From Muribaculaceae bacterium (GTDB lineage: Bacteria > Bacteroidota > Bacteroidia > Bacteroidales > Muribaculaceae), in contig JAFLTK010000343.1 in NCBI GenBank assembly GCA_022511505.1, forward strand, positions 1 through 59,255: a DNA stretch of 59,255 nt, given 5' to 3'. Position 1 is the stretch's first letter. The number at the start of each line of letters is the position of its first letter. The position numbers and the translations under genes are program-made. Shown in pieces: positions 48,849 to 57,780 of the stretch. The notes under the pieces are model-generated. The model worked only from the letters and a program-made list of their open reading frames with translations, did no database searches and was not told the DNA's origin.

Positions 48849-51638
48849 TTATTTCACGATTTTGGTGGCGCGTTTGTGACCGTTGGCCATCGTGTCAACC
48901 TTGATTACCAGGCCGCTCTCGGGATTGGCAACGGGCATGCCCTGGAGGTTGAAATACTCGGTGGCAACAACGTCGGCAGCGTTGCCAACAACGGTGATGA
49001 CCGACGATTCATTGTCGACAGTTACCTCGGGACCGAAACCGCCGCGGGCGTTAGCCTTGCGAACCTTGATGCCGGTGCCAGAGGGGATAGTGTCGCTATA
49101 AATCTTGCCGTCAACGAGATAGACGTTGCCGGTCATATCCTCGCCCTTTTGGTATTCAACCTGAGCGGCGATTTCTTCGGGACGCCAGTCGGGGAACACT
49201 TTGTCGAGAGCATACTCGGCGGCCTGCTCGGCGGTCAGAATGGTTTCATATTTCTTGTTGCCGGTCGAGTGGGTAAACTCGATGACATTTGACGCGGGTG
49301 AGATTACCTTGCCGTTGGCGTCCATGGTGTTGTATTCCACAAACTTATCGGCGGCACAGTTCATACCGGCCACGGTGAAGCGCGACGAGGCGAGTTTCGA
49401 TGGCTGGTTGATGGTGGTATTGAGCCATGCGAGGCCGGAATATGCGCCCCACGAGCGACCGAAGTTGAACTGAGAGCAAAGGGTCTCGATGGTGCAGTTG
49501 TTCATCACATAGCCAAACTTCTTGGCATTGTTGGGAGCGGCGATTGTGGTGTTCTTAATCGACTCGTTTACAAAGAGAACGCGGTTGAAGTAAACATCGC
49601 CACCACCGCACACATAGTCGACAACGCCGTGGATTTCGCCATCCTCAAAGTAGAAGTAGGCGGCGGGGTTGTTGCTGTAATAAGTATCTTGATAAGACTC
49701 GAGGCTGACGTTCTTGCAGATAGTGTTTGAACCCTTATCCTGCAGAGTCACGGCGCGACCTGTGCCACCGTCAAAGGGCATAGCGTTGCGCAGGGTCAAA
49801 TCCTGGAGGTAGAGATTTTCAGAGCGGTTGAGCAGCGTGGCTGTTACGCCGATACCCTCGGCATCCAGCGGCGGATAGTTGAGGATTACGGTGCCCTTGG
49901 TCGACTCGCCGATGATAGAAACGTTCTTGCCCGAGATGGTGGTCAGCGTGGTAGTGCCGAGGTCGTATGTTCCGTTGGGGAGGTAGATTTTGGCGCCATC
50001 CTGTGAAGCGGCGGCTTTCAGGGCGAGAAGGAAACTCGACACGTCGCCGGCGGGAATCTCATAGTAGCCGGTAGCCTCGTTGAACGACACGAAGTCGAGG
50101 ACGTTGGCAACGGTAACGGCGTGGATGTAGGCACCTTCGGGGAAGGTAATGGTCAGCCAACCGGCCTCGCCGTCATATTGGAAGGTCTGCTCGGCGCCGT
50201 CGGTCTCGGCCTTGACGGGGAACTCGGCAACGGTAGCGCCGGCCTCGCCGGTAACAACGGCGGTCGACTCGGCCGAGTAGGCACAGCAACCAACGGTCAC
50301 ATAGCACTTGCCGGCAACTTTCACCTTGATGGCTCCATTGCGGTTAACAAGCCAGCCGTGGGTATTGTAATACTTGCCGTCAATCTCGATGGCTTCGTGG
50401 TCCTCGACATAGAAATAGGGCTTGGTCAAGTCATAGACATAGAGCGATGTCGATGTGGGTTCCTCGATCTTGGTGGCGCGGGCATATAGTTTGGTGTTGG
50501 TTTCAAGCACGGTGCCCTCGGCGACCTTTTCGGCGGTAGAAGTGGTGTTGGCAAACCAGCCGCGGAAAGCCTGCCCGGCAGGAACGGTAACGTCGTTCAC
50601 GCCATATTTATAAGTAAGGGCGGTTCCGCCGGGGAGGTCGTCGGTGCCAATCAGCTTGCCGTCGGTGTTGTAGTAGGAGACGGTCACGTCCGGGAGGCGG
50701 TCACAAGCCTCGACGCTCAGCGACGGGCAGTAGGACGGGGTGATGATTGTCAGGACAGCCTCTTCGTCGCTGTTGTAGGTCCAACTGGTGGTGCTGTTGC
50801 AGTCGCTGCTGCAAGGAAGCGAGGCGAGAACGGTGTCACCTTTCTTGATGACAGCGCCCTGACCGTTATACTGGCAGTTGCCAAATGTAATTTTCACGGC
50901 ACCGTCGACGGGAACGGTTACAACCGACGAGTTGTAGCCGTGCTGTGAGTCGTGCCAAGTACCCTCAACAGTCACGCCGGCAGGCAGTTGGCCGTCGGCA
51001 GGCTTGACAACGGTATAGGGGTCGGTAGTGAAGTCGATGCTGAAATCGGTGAAATTGCGCTCTTTCTGCACAAAGGGAACAACCTGTATCGAGTAGAGGC
51101 GGAAGCCCTTGCTACACTTGAGATTAAGCACCAGGTCGCCGTTGGCCTTGACGCGAGTCGACTGGCGAGTGGTTTCCTTGCGCGCAGTCTCGCTGGTGGC
51201 GAGAGTCTCGGTGATGGCGTCGCTGGAAACAGTTGCCTCCGAGCCGGCGCCGGCAAAGTCGATGATAAGTTCGTCGTTAACACCGCAACCGGGGATGCGA
51301 ACGGTCATGCTGCCGTGCTGCAGGCAGTAGTTGTTGGAGATGCCATAGACCGCGCCGGTGGTGATGGTGAAATAAACACCCTCGAGGCCGGTCAGAGCGT
51401 CGCCGCGGTTTGAGGGAAGTTCCTGATTGTCAAGAGCCTTGTTGAGCGATACGCGACCCTTGCTGTCGACCGCACTCCAATACTCGCAATTAGATACCTC
51501 ATTCTTGTGATTTTTTCCCTGGGTGAAGTCCCATGACCGCTCGGTCGTCACATGGACAAAATCACCGTCGGCGCGTGCTGTCACGCCGGTCAGTAACCCG
51601 ACAAGCAGCAGTAGCGCACACTGTAAATGTTTTCTCAT
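48849..51638 (-). CDS. Secreted pectinesterase-like protein (CE8), multidomain
   Basis: 929 residues. A signal peptide (residues 1-23) is followed by beta-rich modules of about 500 residues, then a right-handed beta-helix carbohydrate esterase family 8 domain (about 540-790). Its motifs are ESYQDTYYS (about 645, catalytic Asp), GVVDYVCGGGDVYF (about 670, nucleophile Asp) and FGRSWGAYSG (about 725, Arg and Trp). It would remove methyl groups from pectin. The end (ATEYFNLQGMPVANPESGL, then a Lys-rich tail) is shared with the acetylesterase-like protein ending at 57780. ATG start at 51638; promoter at 51694, hairpin terminator at 48784. Confidence 0.88.
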   Translation of the reverse strand: MRKHLQCALLLLVGLLTGVTARADGDFVHVTTERSWDFTQGKNHKNEVSNCEYWSAVDSKGRVSLNKALDNQELPSNRGDALTGLEGVYFTITTGAVYGISNNYCLQHGSMTVRIPGCGVNDELIIDFAGAGSEATVSSDAITETLATSETARKETTRQSTRVKANGDLVLNLKCSKGFRLYSIQVVPFVQKERNFTDFSIDFTTDPYTVVKPADGQLPAGVTVEGTWHDSQHGYNSSVVTVPVDGAVKITFGNCQYNGQGAVIKKGDTVLASLPCSSDCNSTTSWTYNSDEEAVLTIITPSYCPSLSVEACDRLPDVTVSYYNTDGKLIGTDDLPGGTALTYKYGVNDVTVPAGQAFRGWFANTTSTAEKVAEGTVLETNTKLYARATKIEEPTSTSLYVYDLTKPYFYVEDHEAIEIDGKYYNTHGWLVNRNGAIKVKVAGKCYVTVGCCAYSAESTAVVTGEAGATVAEFPVKAETDGAEQTFQYDGEAGWLTITFPEGAYIHAVTVANVLDFVSFNEATGYYEIPAGDVSSFLLALKAAASQDGAKIYLPNGTYDLGTTTLTTISGKNVSIIGESTKGTVILNYPPLDAEGIGVTATLLNRSENLYLQDLTLRNAMPFDGGTGRAVTLQDKGSNTICKNVSLESYQDTYYSNNPAAYFYFEDGEIHGVVDYVCGGGDVYFNRVLFVNESIKNTTIAAPNNAKKFGYVMNNCTIETLCSQFNFGRSWGAYSGLAWLNTTINQPSKLASSRFTVAGMNCAADKFVEYNTMDANGKVISPASNVIEFTHSTGNKKYETILTAEQAAEYALDKVFPDWRPEEIAAQVEYQKGEDMTGNVYLVDGKIYSDTIPSGTGIKVRKANARGGFGPEVTVDNESSVITVVGNAADVVATEYFNLQGMPVANPESGLVIKVDTMANGHKRATKIVK

Positions 51639-51693
51639 GAGAAATTGATTTATTGATTTAAGATTAAAAAAGTGATTCTGTGTAATAGCGCCA

Positions 51694-51724
51694 CAAATTT
51701 ACTCAAAAATCCTTGTCCCGCCAA
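51694..51724 (-). promoter_or_regulatory. Promoter of the first pectinesterase gene
   Basis: On the minus strand it reads TTG-N20-TAAATTTG; leader about 50 nt. Confidence 0.6.
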
Positions 51725-51764
51725 CTCCGCCGCGTGAAAACTTTTCGGGGGCCCTGCTCGTGAC

Positions 51765-51782
51765 GAGAAGCTCCAGCTCCTC
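51765..51782. repeat. GAGGAGST hairpin, copy 3 (degenerate)
   Basis: Arms GAGAAGCT and AGCTCCTC around CC, flanked by GTGAC as in the copy at 3891. Confidence 0.55.
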
Positions 51783-52060
51783 GACCTAACCGGCGCGGGA
51801 AGTCGAGGTTTATCGAGACAGCGGCAAATGTCCCAAATTTGTGATGAAGTTGTGAATAGTTACAGTACCAGTACTTAGTAGTTTGGGTGCCACTAATATA
51901 CTGAATATCTGTAATATACACATTTTTTCATTATAAAAATTTTAGAAATTTAATTCAACCAACGAGTTATTAGAAAATAAAATTTGCATAGGTTGCGTAA
52001 TTTTATGACCTTTGCATAAATTTAAAAGATTTGAGCTTCCCATATCCTTATGACTTAAAT

Positions 52061-53836
52061 ATGATCAAAAAAGATACTTTTTTCACGTTCTTTAAAGGCC
52101 ATAAATATTCCATTTATTTGTATTTACTAAATTTAATATCTTTTCTTATCTTGATATTATTTGTAGATATTAATTTAAGCGAAGATTATGAATTTTGGAA
52201 AAGGGCTATTTATTCACTTCTTGGAGATTTCTTTCTTTTATTTTCGCCTTATTGGTTTATTTCCAATCGGTATAAATGGACATCTATTTTCCCGATATTA
52301 TTTCTTTCTTTTTTCTTTATCGTCAATATTTGGTACTTCCGGTTTTGGGATAACTTTTTACCGACTACATCTTTGCACGCAACCAAAAATATTAATGGTA
52401 TGTTGCTGAATAGTATTAGAGGACTTGTAAAAGCTTCTGATTTAATTTTTTTGTTCCCTTCCGCTATTATCCTCACATATATTTGTTTTTTTAATAAGAA
52501 ATTGAAAAGAGAAATTCCATTAAGAATAAAATGTAAATGGATATTTTTTGTGGCTTCTTTAACTGCATTTCTTTTCTTCCAATTTATAAGGATTGAAAAA
52601 GCTCGAAGATGGTATCAAAATGATTTTGAACTGAGATTAAGTTATAAACAAATGCTAATTAATGATTTGAATAATCCTGTATTTAATTCAATACATTATT
52701 TTAATACAAATGGAATAATATTCTATATGATTAGATTCTTTTCTGATTATGTGAAAATTTCTAATATAAGGCAAGAATTATCTGAAGAAGAACTTAAAAC
52801 CATTAGAGAGTATCTAAATTCTCATAATAATTGTAGTACACCCAATTTTTTTGAAAATAATAAAACAAAAAATATTATCTTCATCATAGTTGAATCGCTT
52901 AATGCTTATGTGATTAATAAAGAAATTGAGGGTAAAGAAATTACGCCGTTTATGAATTCTTTGCTTCATGAGCAAGGAACAATTTATAGTTTGAATGTTG
53001 AAACTCAAGTACGAGACGGACGTTCTGGAGACGGTCAATTTATATACAATACAGGATTATTGCCATTAAACGGATTCCTAACACCTATGATGGTAGTCCC
53101 AAATATCAAACTACCGGTTTTATCAGATAATTACAAAGGCTACCTGAGTAGGGACGCTGTTTTTGCAGATGACGGCAGAAGCTGGAATCAGTCAGATAAT
53201 TTTAAGATTTTTGGCTTTTCAAATGTTTATGCTCAAGATAGTGGTGATTCTCATGTATTATTGAGAGGCTCGGATGGAGCCATGTTTGATAAAGCTATAG
53301 ATTTAATAAAGAAAGCAAAGAAACCGTTCTTTATGGAAATTGTTTCAATATCAATGCACGTGCCTTTTCAAGATCCAGGTGTGCCTTCATTTGACTGGTT
53401 GCAGCAAATTGAAATGTCAAAAAATGATAGAAATTATCTTAGAATGACTACATATTTTGATCAAGAATTGCAAAAATTCGTAGCCAAGCTAAAAGACATT
53501 GATCTTTATGAAAATACGATATTGATACTTGCATCAGATCACTCTCAAAACATTACCGTTGATAAATCAGAAAAGATAAATGATGTTGAAATCCCAATTG
53601 TTTTCATTGCTACAAACACTGGTCTCTCCAAAAGAATAGAAACAAAAAAAGGTCAGATTGATGTTTTCCCTACTATACTTGAAATTACCGGACATTTTCA
53701 AGATATAGATTATAGCGGTGTTGGATTCTCAATGCTTGATTCAGTAAATAATAGTCTTGATAGAATTGAAGAAATTCAAAATATTAGTGATCTTATCATA
53801 AGAGGAAATTATTTTCATAGAATAAATAGGCATTAA
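52061..53836 (+). CDS. Sulfatase-fold membrane enzyme, phosphoglycerol or phosphoethanolamine transferase type
   Basis: 591 residues from the ATG at 52061; the frame opens at a TTG at 52031 but MIKKDTFFTFF is the natural start. About five transmembrane helices (residues 15-190) are followed by an alkaline-phosphatase-like domain outside the membrane: NIIFIIVESLNAY (metal-binding Glu), a VETQVRDGRSGDGQF region where the nucleophile Thr or Ser should be, ISMHVPFQ, and ILASDHSQN (Asp-His metal ligands). This resembles LTA-synthase/OpgB-like enzymes that transfer phospho-head groups to glycans. Its AT content is far above all neighbours and it lies between two pectin genes beside a tRNA, so it is probably horizontally acquired. 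Confidence 0.85.
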   Translation: MIKKDTFFTFFKGHKYSIYLYLLNLISFLILILFVDINLSEDYEFWKRAIYSLLGDFFLLFSPYWFISNRYKWTSIFPILFLSFFFIVNIWYFRFWDNFLPTTSLHATKNINGMLLNSIRGLVKASDLIFLFPSAIILTYICFFNKKLKREIPLRIKCKWIFFVASLTAFLFFQFIRIEKARRWYQNDFELRLSYKQMLINDLNNPVFNSIHYFNTNGIIFYMIRFFSDYVKISNIRQELSEEELKTIREYLNSHNNCSTPNFFENNKTKNIIFIIVESLNAYVINKEIEGKEITPFMNSLLHEQGTIYSLNVETQVRDGRSGDGQFIYNTGLLPLNGFLTPMMVVPNIKLPVLSDNYKGYLSRDAVFADDGRSWNQSDNFKIFGFSNVYAQDSGDSHVLLRGSDGAMFDKAIDLIKKAKKPFFMEIVSISMHVPFQDPGVPSFDWLQQIEMSKNDRNYLRMTTYFDQELQKFVAKLKDIDLYENTILILASDHSQNITVDKSEKINDVEIPIVFIATNTGLSKRIETKKGQIDVFPTILEITGHFQDIDYSGVGFSMLDSVNNSLDRIEEIQNISDLIIRGNYFHRINRH

Positions 53837-53928
53837 TTCTGAGGGGATAATTCGATCTTTGTTTTGCAAAAGTTGGCGATAGGTTAAGATTCAATTCTTA
53901 TTAAACCGAGGAATCATGTCGAGCGTTA

Positions 53929-53954
53929 TGATGAGGAGCTGTAGCTCCTCATCA
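53929..53954. repeat. GAGGAGST hairpin, copy 4
   Basis: Perfect 12-bp arms TGATGAGGAGCT and AGCTCCTCATCA around GT, followed by CAC. It lies between the sulfatase-fold gene and the tRNA remnant. Confidence 0.7.
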
Positions 53955-54064
53955 CAGCGTTGGAGTCGCAGGGGAGAACCCTTTCTGCTATTGATTTTTC
54001 CACCTTGGCGGGTATGAGCCCGAAGGGCGAAAACCTAAAGCGCCACGGGCCGGAGGCTCGTGGA

Positions 54065-54124
54065 GCTTGGCGGAGAGGACGGGATTCTTGCTTCGCAAGC
54101 GCTGGCGCGATAACGAACCCGTGG
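54065..54124 (-). repeat. Duplicated tRNA-Ser 3' end with a 27-bp insertion
   Basis: The 23 bases at 54065-54087 are identical to 54180-54202, the 3' end of tRNA-Ser plus its CCA and three further bases. After a 27-bp insertion (54088-54114, with a CTTGC/GCAAG hairpin) the tRNA match resumes for ten bases (GAACCCGTGG, 54115-54124). It could be an attachment-site relic or a broken tRNA copy. Confidence 0.6.
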
Positions 54125-54151
54125 GTTCTCATCCGCGTCCTCTTATACCAT

Positions 54152-54183
54152 AAGCGCCCAAAACCTTTCAGTTTTGGGCGCTT
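54152..54183 (-). terminator. Hairpin terminator after tRNA-Ser
   Basis: A perfect 13-bp stem (AAGCGCCCAAAAC and complement) with a six-base loop, starting at the last base of the encoded CCA. Confidence 0.65.
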
Positions 54184-54272
54184 GGCGGAGAGGACGGGAT
54201 TCGAACCCGTGGTAGGATTGCTCCTACGTCAGTTTAGCAAACTGGTGGTTTCAGCCACTCACCCACCTCTCC
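54183..54272 (-). tRNA. tRNA-Ser (anticodon GCT)
   Basis: A full class II tRNA on the minus strand: acceptor GGAGAGG pairs with CCTCTCC, discriminator G, CCA encoded at 54185-54183. The anticodon arm CCAGTTTGCTAAACTGG gives anticodon GCT (serine codons AGC/AGT). The long variable arm GTAGGAGCAATCCTAC and the T arm GGGTTCGAATCCC are normal. The promoter lies at 54304-54335. Confidence 0.95.
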
Positions 54273-54303
54273 TTAAAAAGCGGGTTTTGCGCTTTTGCGA
54301 CTG

Positions 54304-54335
54304 CAAAGATAATGTATCATTTTCATTCATGCAAA
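54304..54335 (-). promoter_or_regulatory. Promoter of tRNA-Ser
   Basis: On the minus strand it reads TTTG-N20-TATCTTTG, a full consensus match, about 28 nt upstream of the mature 5' end. Confidence 0.7.
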
Positions 54336-54445
54336 TTTTTTAATCATCTTTTTTAGTTTTGCGCAAAAATATCGCTCCGGAAGCGCCAAAACGCCGTTTT
54401 CTTGCTACCTTTGCGCTCCGTTACAAAGAATAAGGGGTGGAAAAA

Positions 54446-54488
54446 GATAGAGATTTGTGTTGCACCTAAAACAACACAAATCTCTATC
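54446..54488 (-). terminator. Rho-independent terminator after the pectin operon
   Basis: A perfect 17-bp stem (GATAGAGATTTGTGTTG and complement) with a nine-base loop, followed on the minus strand by TTTTT. It lies 34 nt after the stop at 54523. Confidence 0.85.
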
Positions 54489-54522
54489 GGCTATAATTAT
54501 TAACTATCAACTAATTAACTAA

Positions 54523-57500
54523 TTAAAAGACTTGTTTGGCGGTCGAGACGCTGCCGGCATCGTCGATTGTGACGACAATGTTGACGCCGGTGACGGGTCG
54601 CTCGTGGCGACGTCCCATAGCGTCATAGTAGACGGTCGAAACGATGTTGCCGGTCGAGGCGTTGACGGTGCCAACGCCGGCGGGGTCGTGAACCTTGGCC
54701 GCAGCCGAGAGTCCGCCAAACTCGTTGACGGCGCGGATGGCGAGATTCTTGGCGGTCGGGTCGACGGCCATCGAAGTGTCGGTGGTGAAGCCGATGACAT
54801 CATCGCCGGCGGTCAGCAGATAGCAGATGGCGTAGGGAACAGCCTCCCATTCAACGAGTCCGGCAGAAGTCACAGTCGCCTCGGGAGCGGCACAGGCCTC
54901 GGTCTTGATGACGGGCTGCCAGTTGTCGTTGCCCATAAGTACGTTGGCAACGGTGTACTCGGCGGCTTCCTCGTCGGTCAGGAAGTTCTTGGCCTTGCCA
55001 TAGACTTTCTCGCCGGTGGTGCTGTCTATATAATAATATGTGTCGCGGCGCATCGACAGGTCAACGGGGTTGCCGTTGATGTCGGTAGTGTTCCAGTCGG
55101 CCCAGAGCACGGGGAGACCGCCCATTGTTTCATACCAGCCCGTGGCGGGAATGGTCACCTCGGCGCGAGTGTTGAGGAAAACGGTCTTGGGGAAGTTGTG
55201 CCAGGGGCGGCCGAGCCACACCGATGTCTTGGTCGGGTCGCCGGGGGCGGTGATGGTACAGTTGTTGAACACATAGCCCCAAGCGGCGTCGATAGCATGG
55301 GACGGAGCAACGATATAGCCACCGTCGCGGCGCGTAATCAGCAGGGTAGTGTTGTCGATATAGATGTCGCCGCTGTTGTAGATAAAGTCAACGGCGCCCT
55401 CGATGAGCGAGTTGCGAACGTAGGCACGATAGGGAGTGGTCGACGGAGTAATCCATGTATCCTGATAGGAGAGCATGGCGACGTTGTTGAAGATAGTGCG
55501 GTCGCCGATGGTGTTGAGGGCAAGAGCCTGCGGACCGGCTTGCTTTTCGTGACCGTAGGAATTTTCGAGAGTGATGTTTTCAAAGAAGCAGTCGTTGGAG
55601 TTGACAACGACGGTGGCGCCGACGCTGACGTGAACGGCGTTATCGCCGCCACAGAGGCGGTCGTCGGTGATGACGGTCTTGTCGCGGTCCTGGCCGATGA
55701 TGTGGATAAACGGTTTGGAGGCAGGGATATCGACGTGGCCCTTGTAGCGACCGTTTTTGACGAAGATGAGCCAGGGGCGAGCGCGGTTGGCGGGGGCATT
55801 GTCGATAGCGTCCTGAACGGTGGCGTAGTCACCCGAGCCGTCGGCAGCGACGATAACGTCAAAGAGGCGAGCATCGGGCTGAACGCGTTCCATAGTGGTA
55901 AACTGCAGCGTGCAGCCTTCAAAGGGGTTGCCGCTACGGTCGGTGACGGCACCGGCGGGGAGGACAAAGGTGTGGCTGCTGCCATAGTCGAGTCCGGCGT
56001 AGGGATAGACGACGCCCGTTCCGGCGGCGTTGCCTTTGAGTTCCTTGCCGTCGAGGGTAGCGCCGACGCCCTCAGCGAGGCGAATTTTCTCGTCAAAGGT
56101 CAGAATGATAGAACCGGTAGCCGAGGCGCCGGTCGAGCCGTTGGCGGGAATGGATGTTACCAACTTGGGCGCGACGTTGTCGTCAACGAGGTCGCTGTCG
56201 GCGAGGATGAACACCTCGGCAATGGCGAGGCCGTCATAGTCGCCGGCTGCACCTACCATGGCCGACGAACGGTCGGGCCACAGGCGGATGTAGAGGCGCT
56301 CCTGACCGGCAGCTTCGGCCGGCAGGTCAAACTCGCCGGCGGTCCAGCCGCGCTCGAGGGTATATGTGCCAAAGGTCTTGAAATTCTCGCCGTCAACGCT
56401 ATACTGAGCATTGAGCGTCGAGTAGGTGTTGTAACTGCAACCGGCGAAACCGCTGAAGTGGATATTGCTGTAGCCAACAGTCGAGAGGGTAATTTCAAAA
56501 TAAAGTTCCTCGCTGAACACTTTCCAGATGCGGGCGGCATACTTGCCGTTCTCTTGTCCGCGGGTGATGCCGCGCGACAGCCACGACGAAGTGCCCCCGG
56601 CGGGATTGCGCAGGCTGAGCAGACCGGCATTGTCACTCTCGGCGGCAAAATCGGCGGCACGCTGTGAGGCCGGTTCGTCGAAATAGAAATCCCAGCCCAT
56701 GATATAATCGGCGGCCGAGTAGTTGGCGGTCACGGCGAGGTCAGCGTCCATCTTGACAATGCGCTCGGGCGACGTCGTGTTGTCTTCCCATGCGGTAAAT
56801 GTCAGCACGCGGTTATTGGCAGCCTTGAGCGACACTTCGGTTCCGGCCTCGTAGTAACGCAGGCCGTTTTCATAGTATCCGTCGGGAGTGACCGTTATCT
56901 GGTGGTCACGGCCTCCGCCGGCTACCTTGAGGTCAAGTGAATAAACATCGGCCTTGGTATAAACGGCTGTCAACGACGTGTTTCCGGCAATTTGGAACAC
57001 GTAGGGGTTCTCGGTCGACACGGTTTTACCGGCGTCGTCGACCCAACGGTCAAAGTGGTAACTGAAATTCTCGGTCGCGGTGACGGTCAGCAGCGTGCCC
57101 TCGTCAAAGACAGAACCGGCGGGGCTGACAGTGACGGTGCCGGCAGCCTCGTCGGCACTGCGGGCCGAGAAAGTGTAGGACGGAACGGTTTCAACGCTGC
57201 CGGTTGCGGTTCCGCTGACAACGATGTCGGCAAAACCGAGTTCTTTGGTATTGCCTAACTTGGTGATATACAGTTTAACAGTGATTTCACCGGCAGTCTC
57301 GCCGATGCCGGTGACGGCCTTAGAGAAGTCGGTGACGGCAGGGTCGGCATTGTTTCGAGCCGGGATGACGTTATTGTCGACGGTGACGGTTGTCGAGCCG
57401 TTGTCGACGGTGACAACGACGGTACCGCCGTCGGTGCCATAGCGGGTGCACTTGAAACTGATTTGCTCGGGCTTAAAACTGATGCCCTTGCGAGGAATGA

Positions 57501-57780
57501 TGGTGAAAATCAGCGCCTCGTCGTCACTGAGTTCCGCGCGGTTGTTGGTCGCGGGGATATAGAGCGACTGGCTGACGCCGGCGGTCGTACGGTCATTGGA
57601 GGGCGTAAGACCCTTGCCGACAGTCATTTCATAGACCGAAAAGAGGTCTCCGGCATCGGTCACGGCGGTTGTCGTGTAACCGGCGCCCATGGGCCACGAG
57701 AACGAGACGTCGGCGGCCGCGGCGCTCAGTCCGAGCGCCATGAGGCCAACGATAGATGTGATTATATGCTTGATATTCAT
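54523..57780 (-). CDS. Secreted multidomain pectinesterase (CE8)
   Basis: 1085 residues. A signal peptide (to about residue 23) is followed by beta-sandwich modules. These include two InlB B-repeat-like units (YHFDRWVDDAGKTVSTENPYVF; LTFTAWEDNTTSPERIV), a carbohydrate-binding-like part (about 370-530) and a Big_5-like module (LVTSIPANGSTGASATGSI). The catalytic CE8 beta-helix follows (about 640-930): FVKNGRYKGHVDIP, QALALN (about 745), SYQDTWIT (about 772), GAVDFIYNSGD (about 793) and LGRPW (about 854). All catalytic residues are present, so it should demethylate pectin. A fibronectin-like module and a short sorting-like tail end the protein. The ATG overlaps the upstream stop by one base (TAATG), so it is coupled to the acetylesterase-like gene. 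Confidence 0.92.
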   Translation of the reverse strand: MNIKHIITSIVGLMALGLSAAAADVSFSWPMGAGYTTTAVTDAGDLFSVYEMTVGKGLTPSNDRTTAGVSQSLYIPATNNRAELSDDEALIFTIIPRKGISFKPEQISFKCTRYGTDGGTVVVTVDNGSTTVTVDNNVIPARNNADPAVTDFSKAVTGIGETAGEITVKLYITKLGNTKELGFADIVVSGTATGSVETVPSYTFSARSADEAAGTVTVSPAGSVFDEGTLLTVTATENFSYHFDRWVDDAGKTVSTENPYVFQIAGNTSLTAVYTKADVYSLDLKVAGGGRDHQITVTPDGYYENGLRYYEAGTEVSLKAANNRVLTFTAWEDNTTSPERIVKMDADLAVTANYSAADYIMGWDFYFDEPASQRAADFAAESDNAGLLSLRNPAGGTSSWLSRGITRGQENGKYAARIWKVFSEELYFEITLSTVGYSNIHFSGFAGCSYNTYSTLNAQYSVDGENFKTFGTYTLERGWTAGEFDLPAEAAGQERLYIRLWPDRSSAMVGAAGDYDGLAIAEVFILADSDLVDDNVAPKLVTSIPANGSTGASATGSIILTFDEKIRLAEGVGATLDGKELKGNAAGTGVVYPYAGLDYGSSHTFVLPAGAVTDRSGNPFEGCTLQFTTMERVQPDARLFDVIVAADGSGDYATVQDAIDNAPANRARPWLIFVKNGRYKGHVDIPASKPFIHIIGQDRDKTVITDDRLCGGDNAVHVSVGATVVVNSNDCFFENITLENSYGHEKQAGPQALALNTIGDRTIFNNVAMLSYQDTWITPSTTPYRAYVRNSLIEGAVDFIYNSGDIYIDNTTLLITRRDGGYIVAPSHAIDAAWGYVFNNCTITAPGDPTKTSVWLGRPWHNFPKTVFLNTRAEVTIPATGWYETMGGLPVLWADWNTTDINGNPVDLSMRRDTYYYIDSTTGEKVYGKAKNFLTDEEAAEYTVANVLMGNDNWQPVIKTEACAAPEATVTSAGLVEWEAVPYAICYLLTAGDDVIGFTTDTSMAVDPTAKNLAIRAVNEFGGLSAAAKVHDPAGVGTVNASTGNIVSTVYYDAMGRRHERPVTGVNIVVTIDDAGSVSTAKQVF

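Larger units (their letters stand above)
51639..52060. other. Divergent intergenic region, 422 bp, no gene seen
   Basis: It holds the pectinesterase promoter, hairpin copy 3, and from about 51840 a sharp change to AT-rich DNA leading into the acquired gene at 52061. I could not place a consensus promoter for that gene. Confidence 0.5.
53837..54182. other. Intergenic region, 346 bp, with repeats and a tRNA-derived duplication
   Basis: From left to right it holds hairpin copy 4, a GC-rich segment with small hairpins (GCCCGAAGGGC near 54016; CCACGGGCC/GGCTCGTGG near 54043), the duplicated tRNA-Ser end at 54065-54124, and the hairpin after the tRNA. A 68-codon minus frame (53926-54132) crosses these repeats and I do not accept it as a gene. 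Confidence 0.55.

Noticed and set aside
48479..48904. 141-codon plus-strand frame in the 48.5 kb gap
   Set aside because: It is made of the hairpin-rich GC segment and runs into the antisense of the pectinesterase gene.
53926..54132. 68-codon minus-strand frame by the tRNA
   Set aside because: It runs through the tRNA-derived copy and the GAGGAGST hairpin; no start signal and no protein-like pattern.
54532..56667. 711-codon plus-strand open frame opposite the CE8 gene
   Set aside because: Antisense of a well-supported pectinesterase; low-complexity translation, no promoter.
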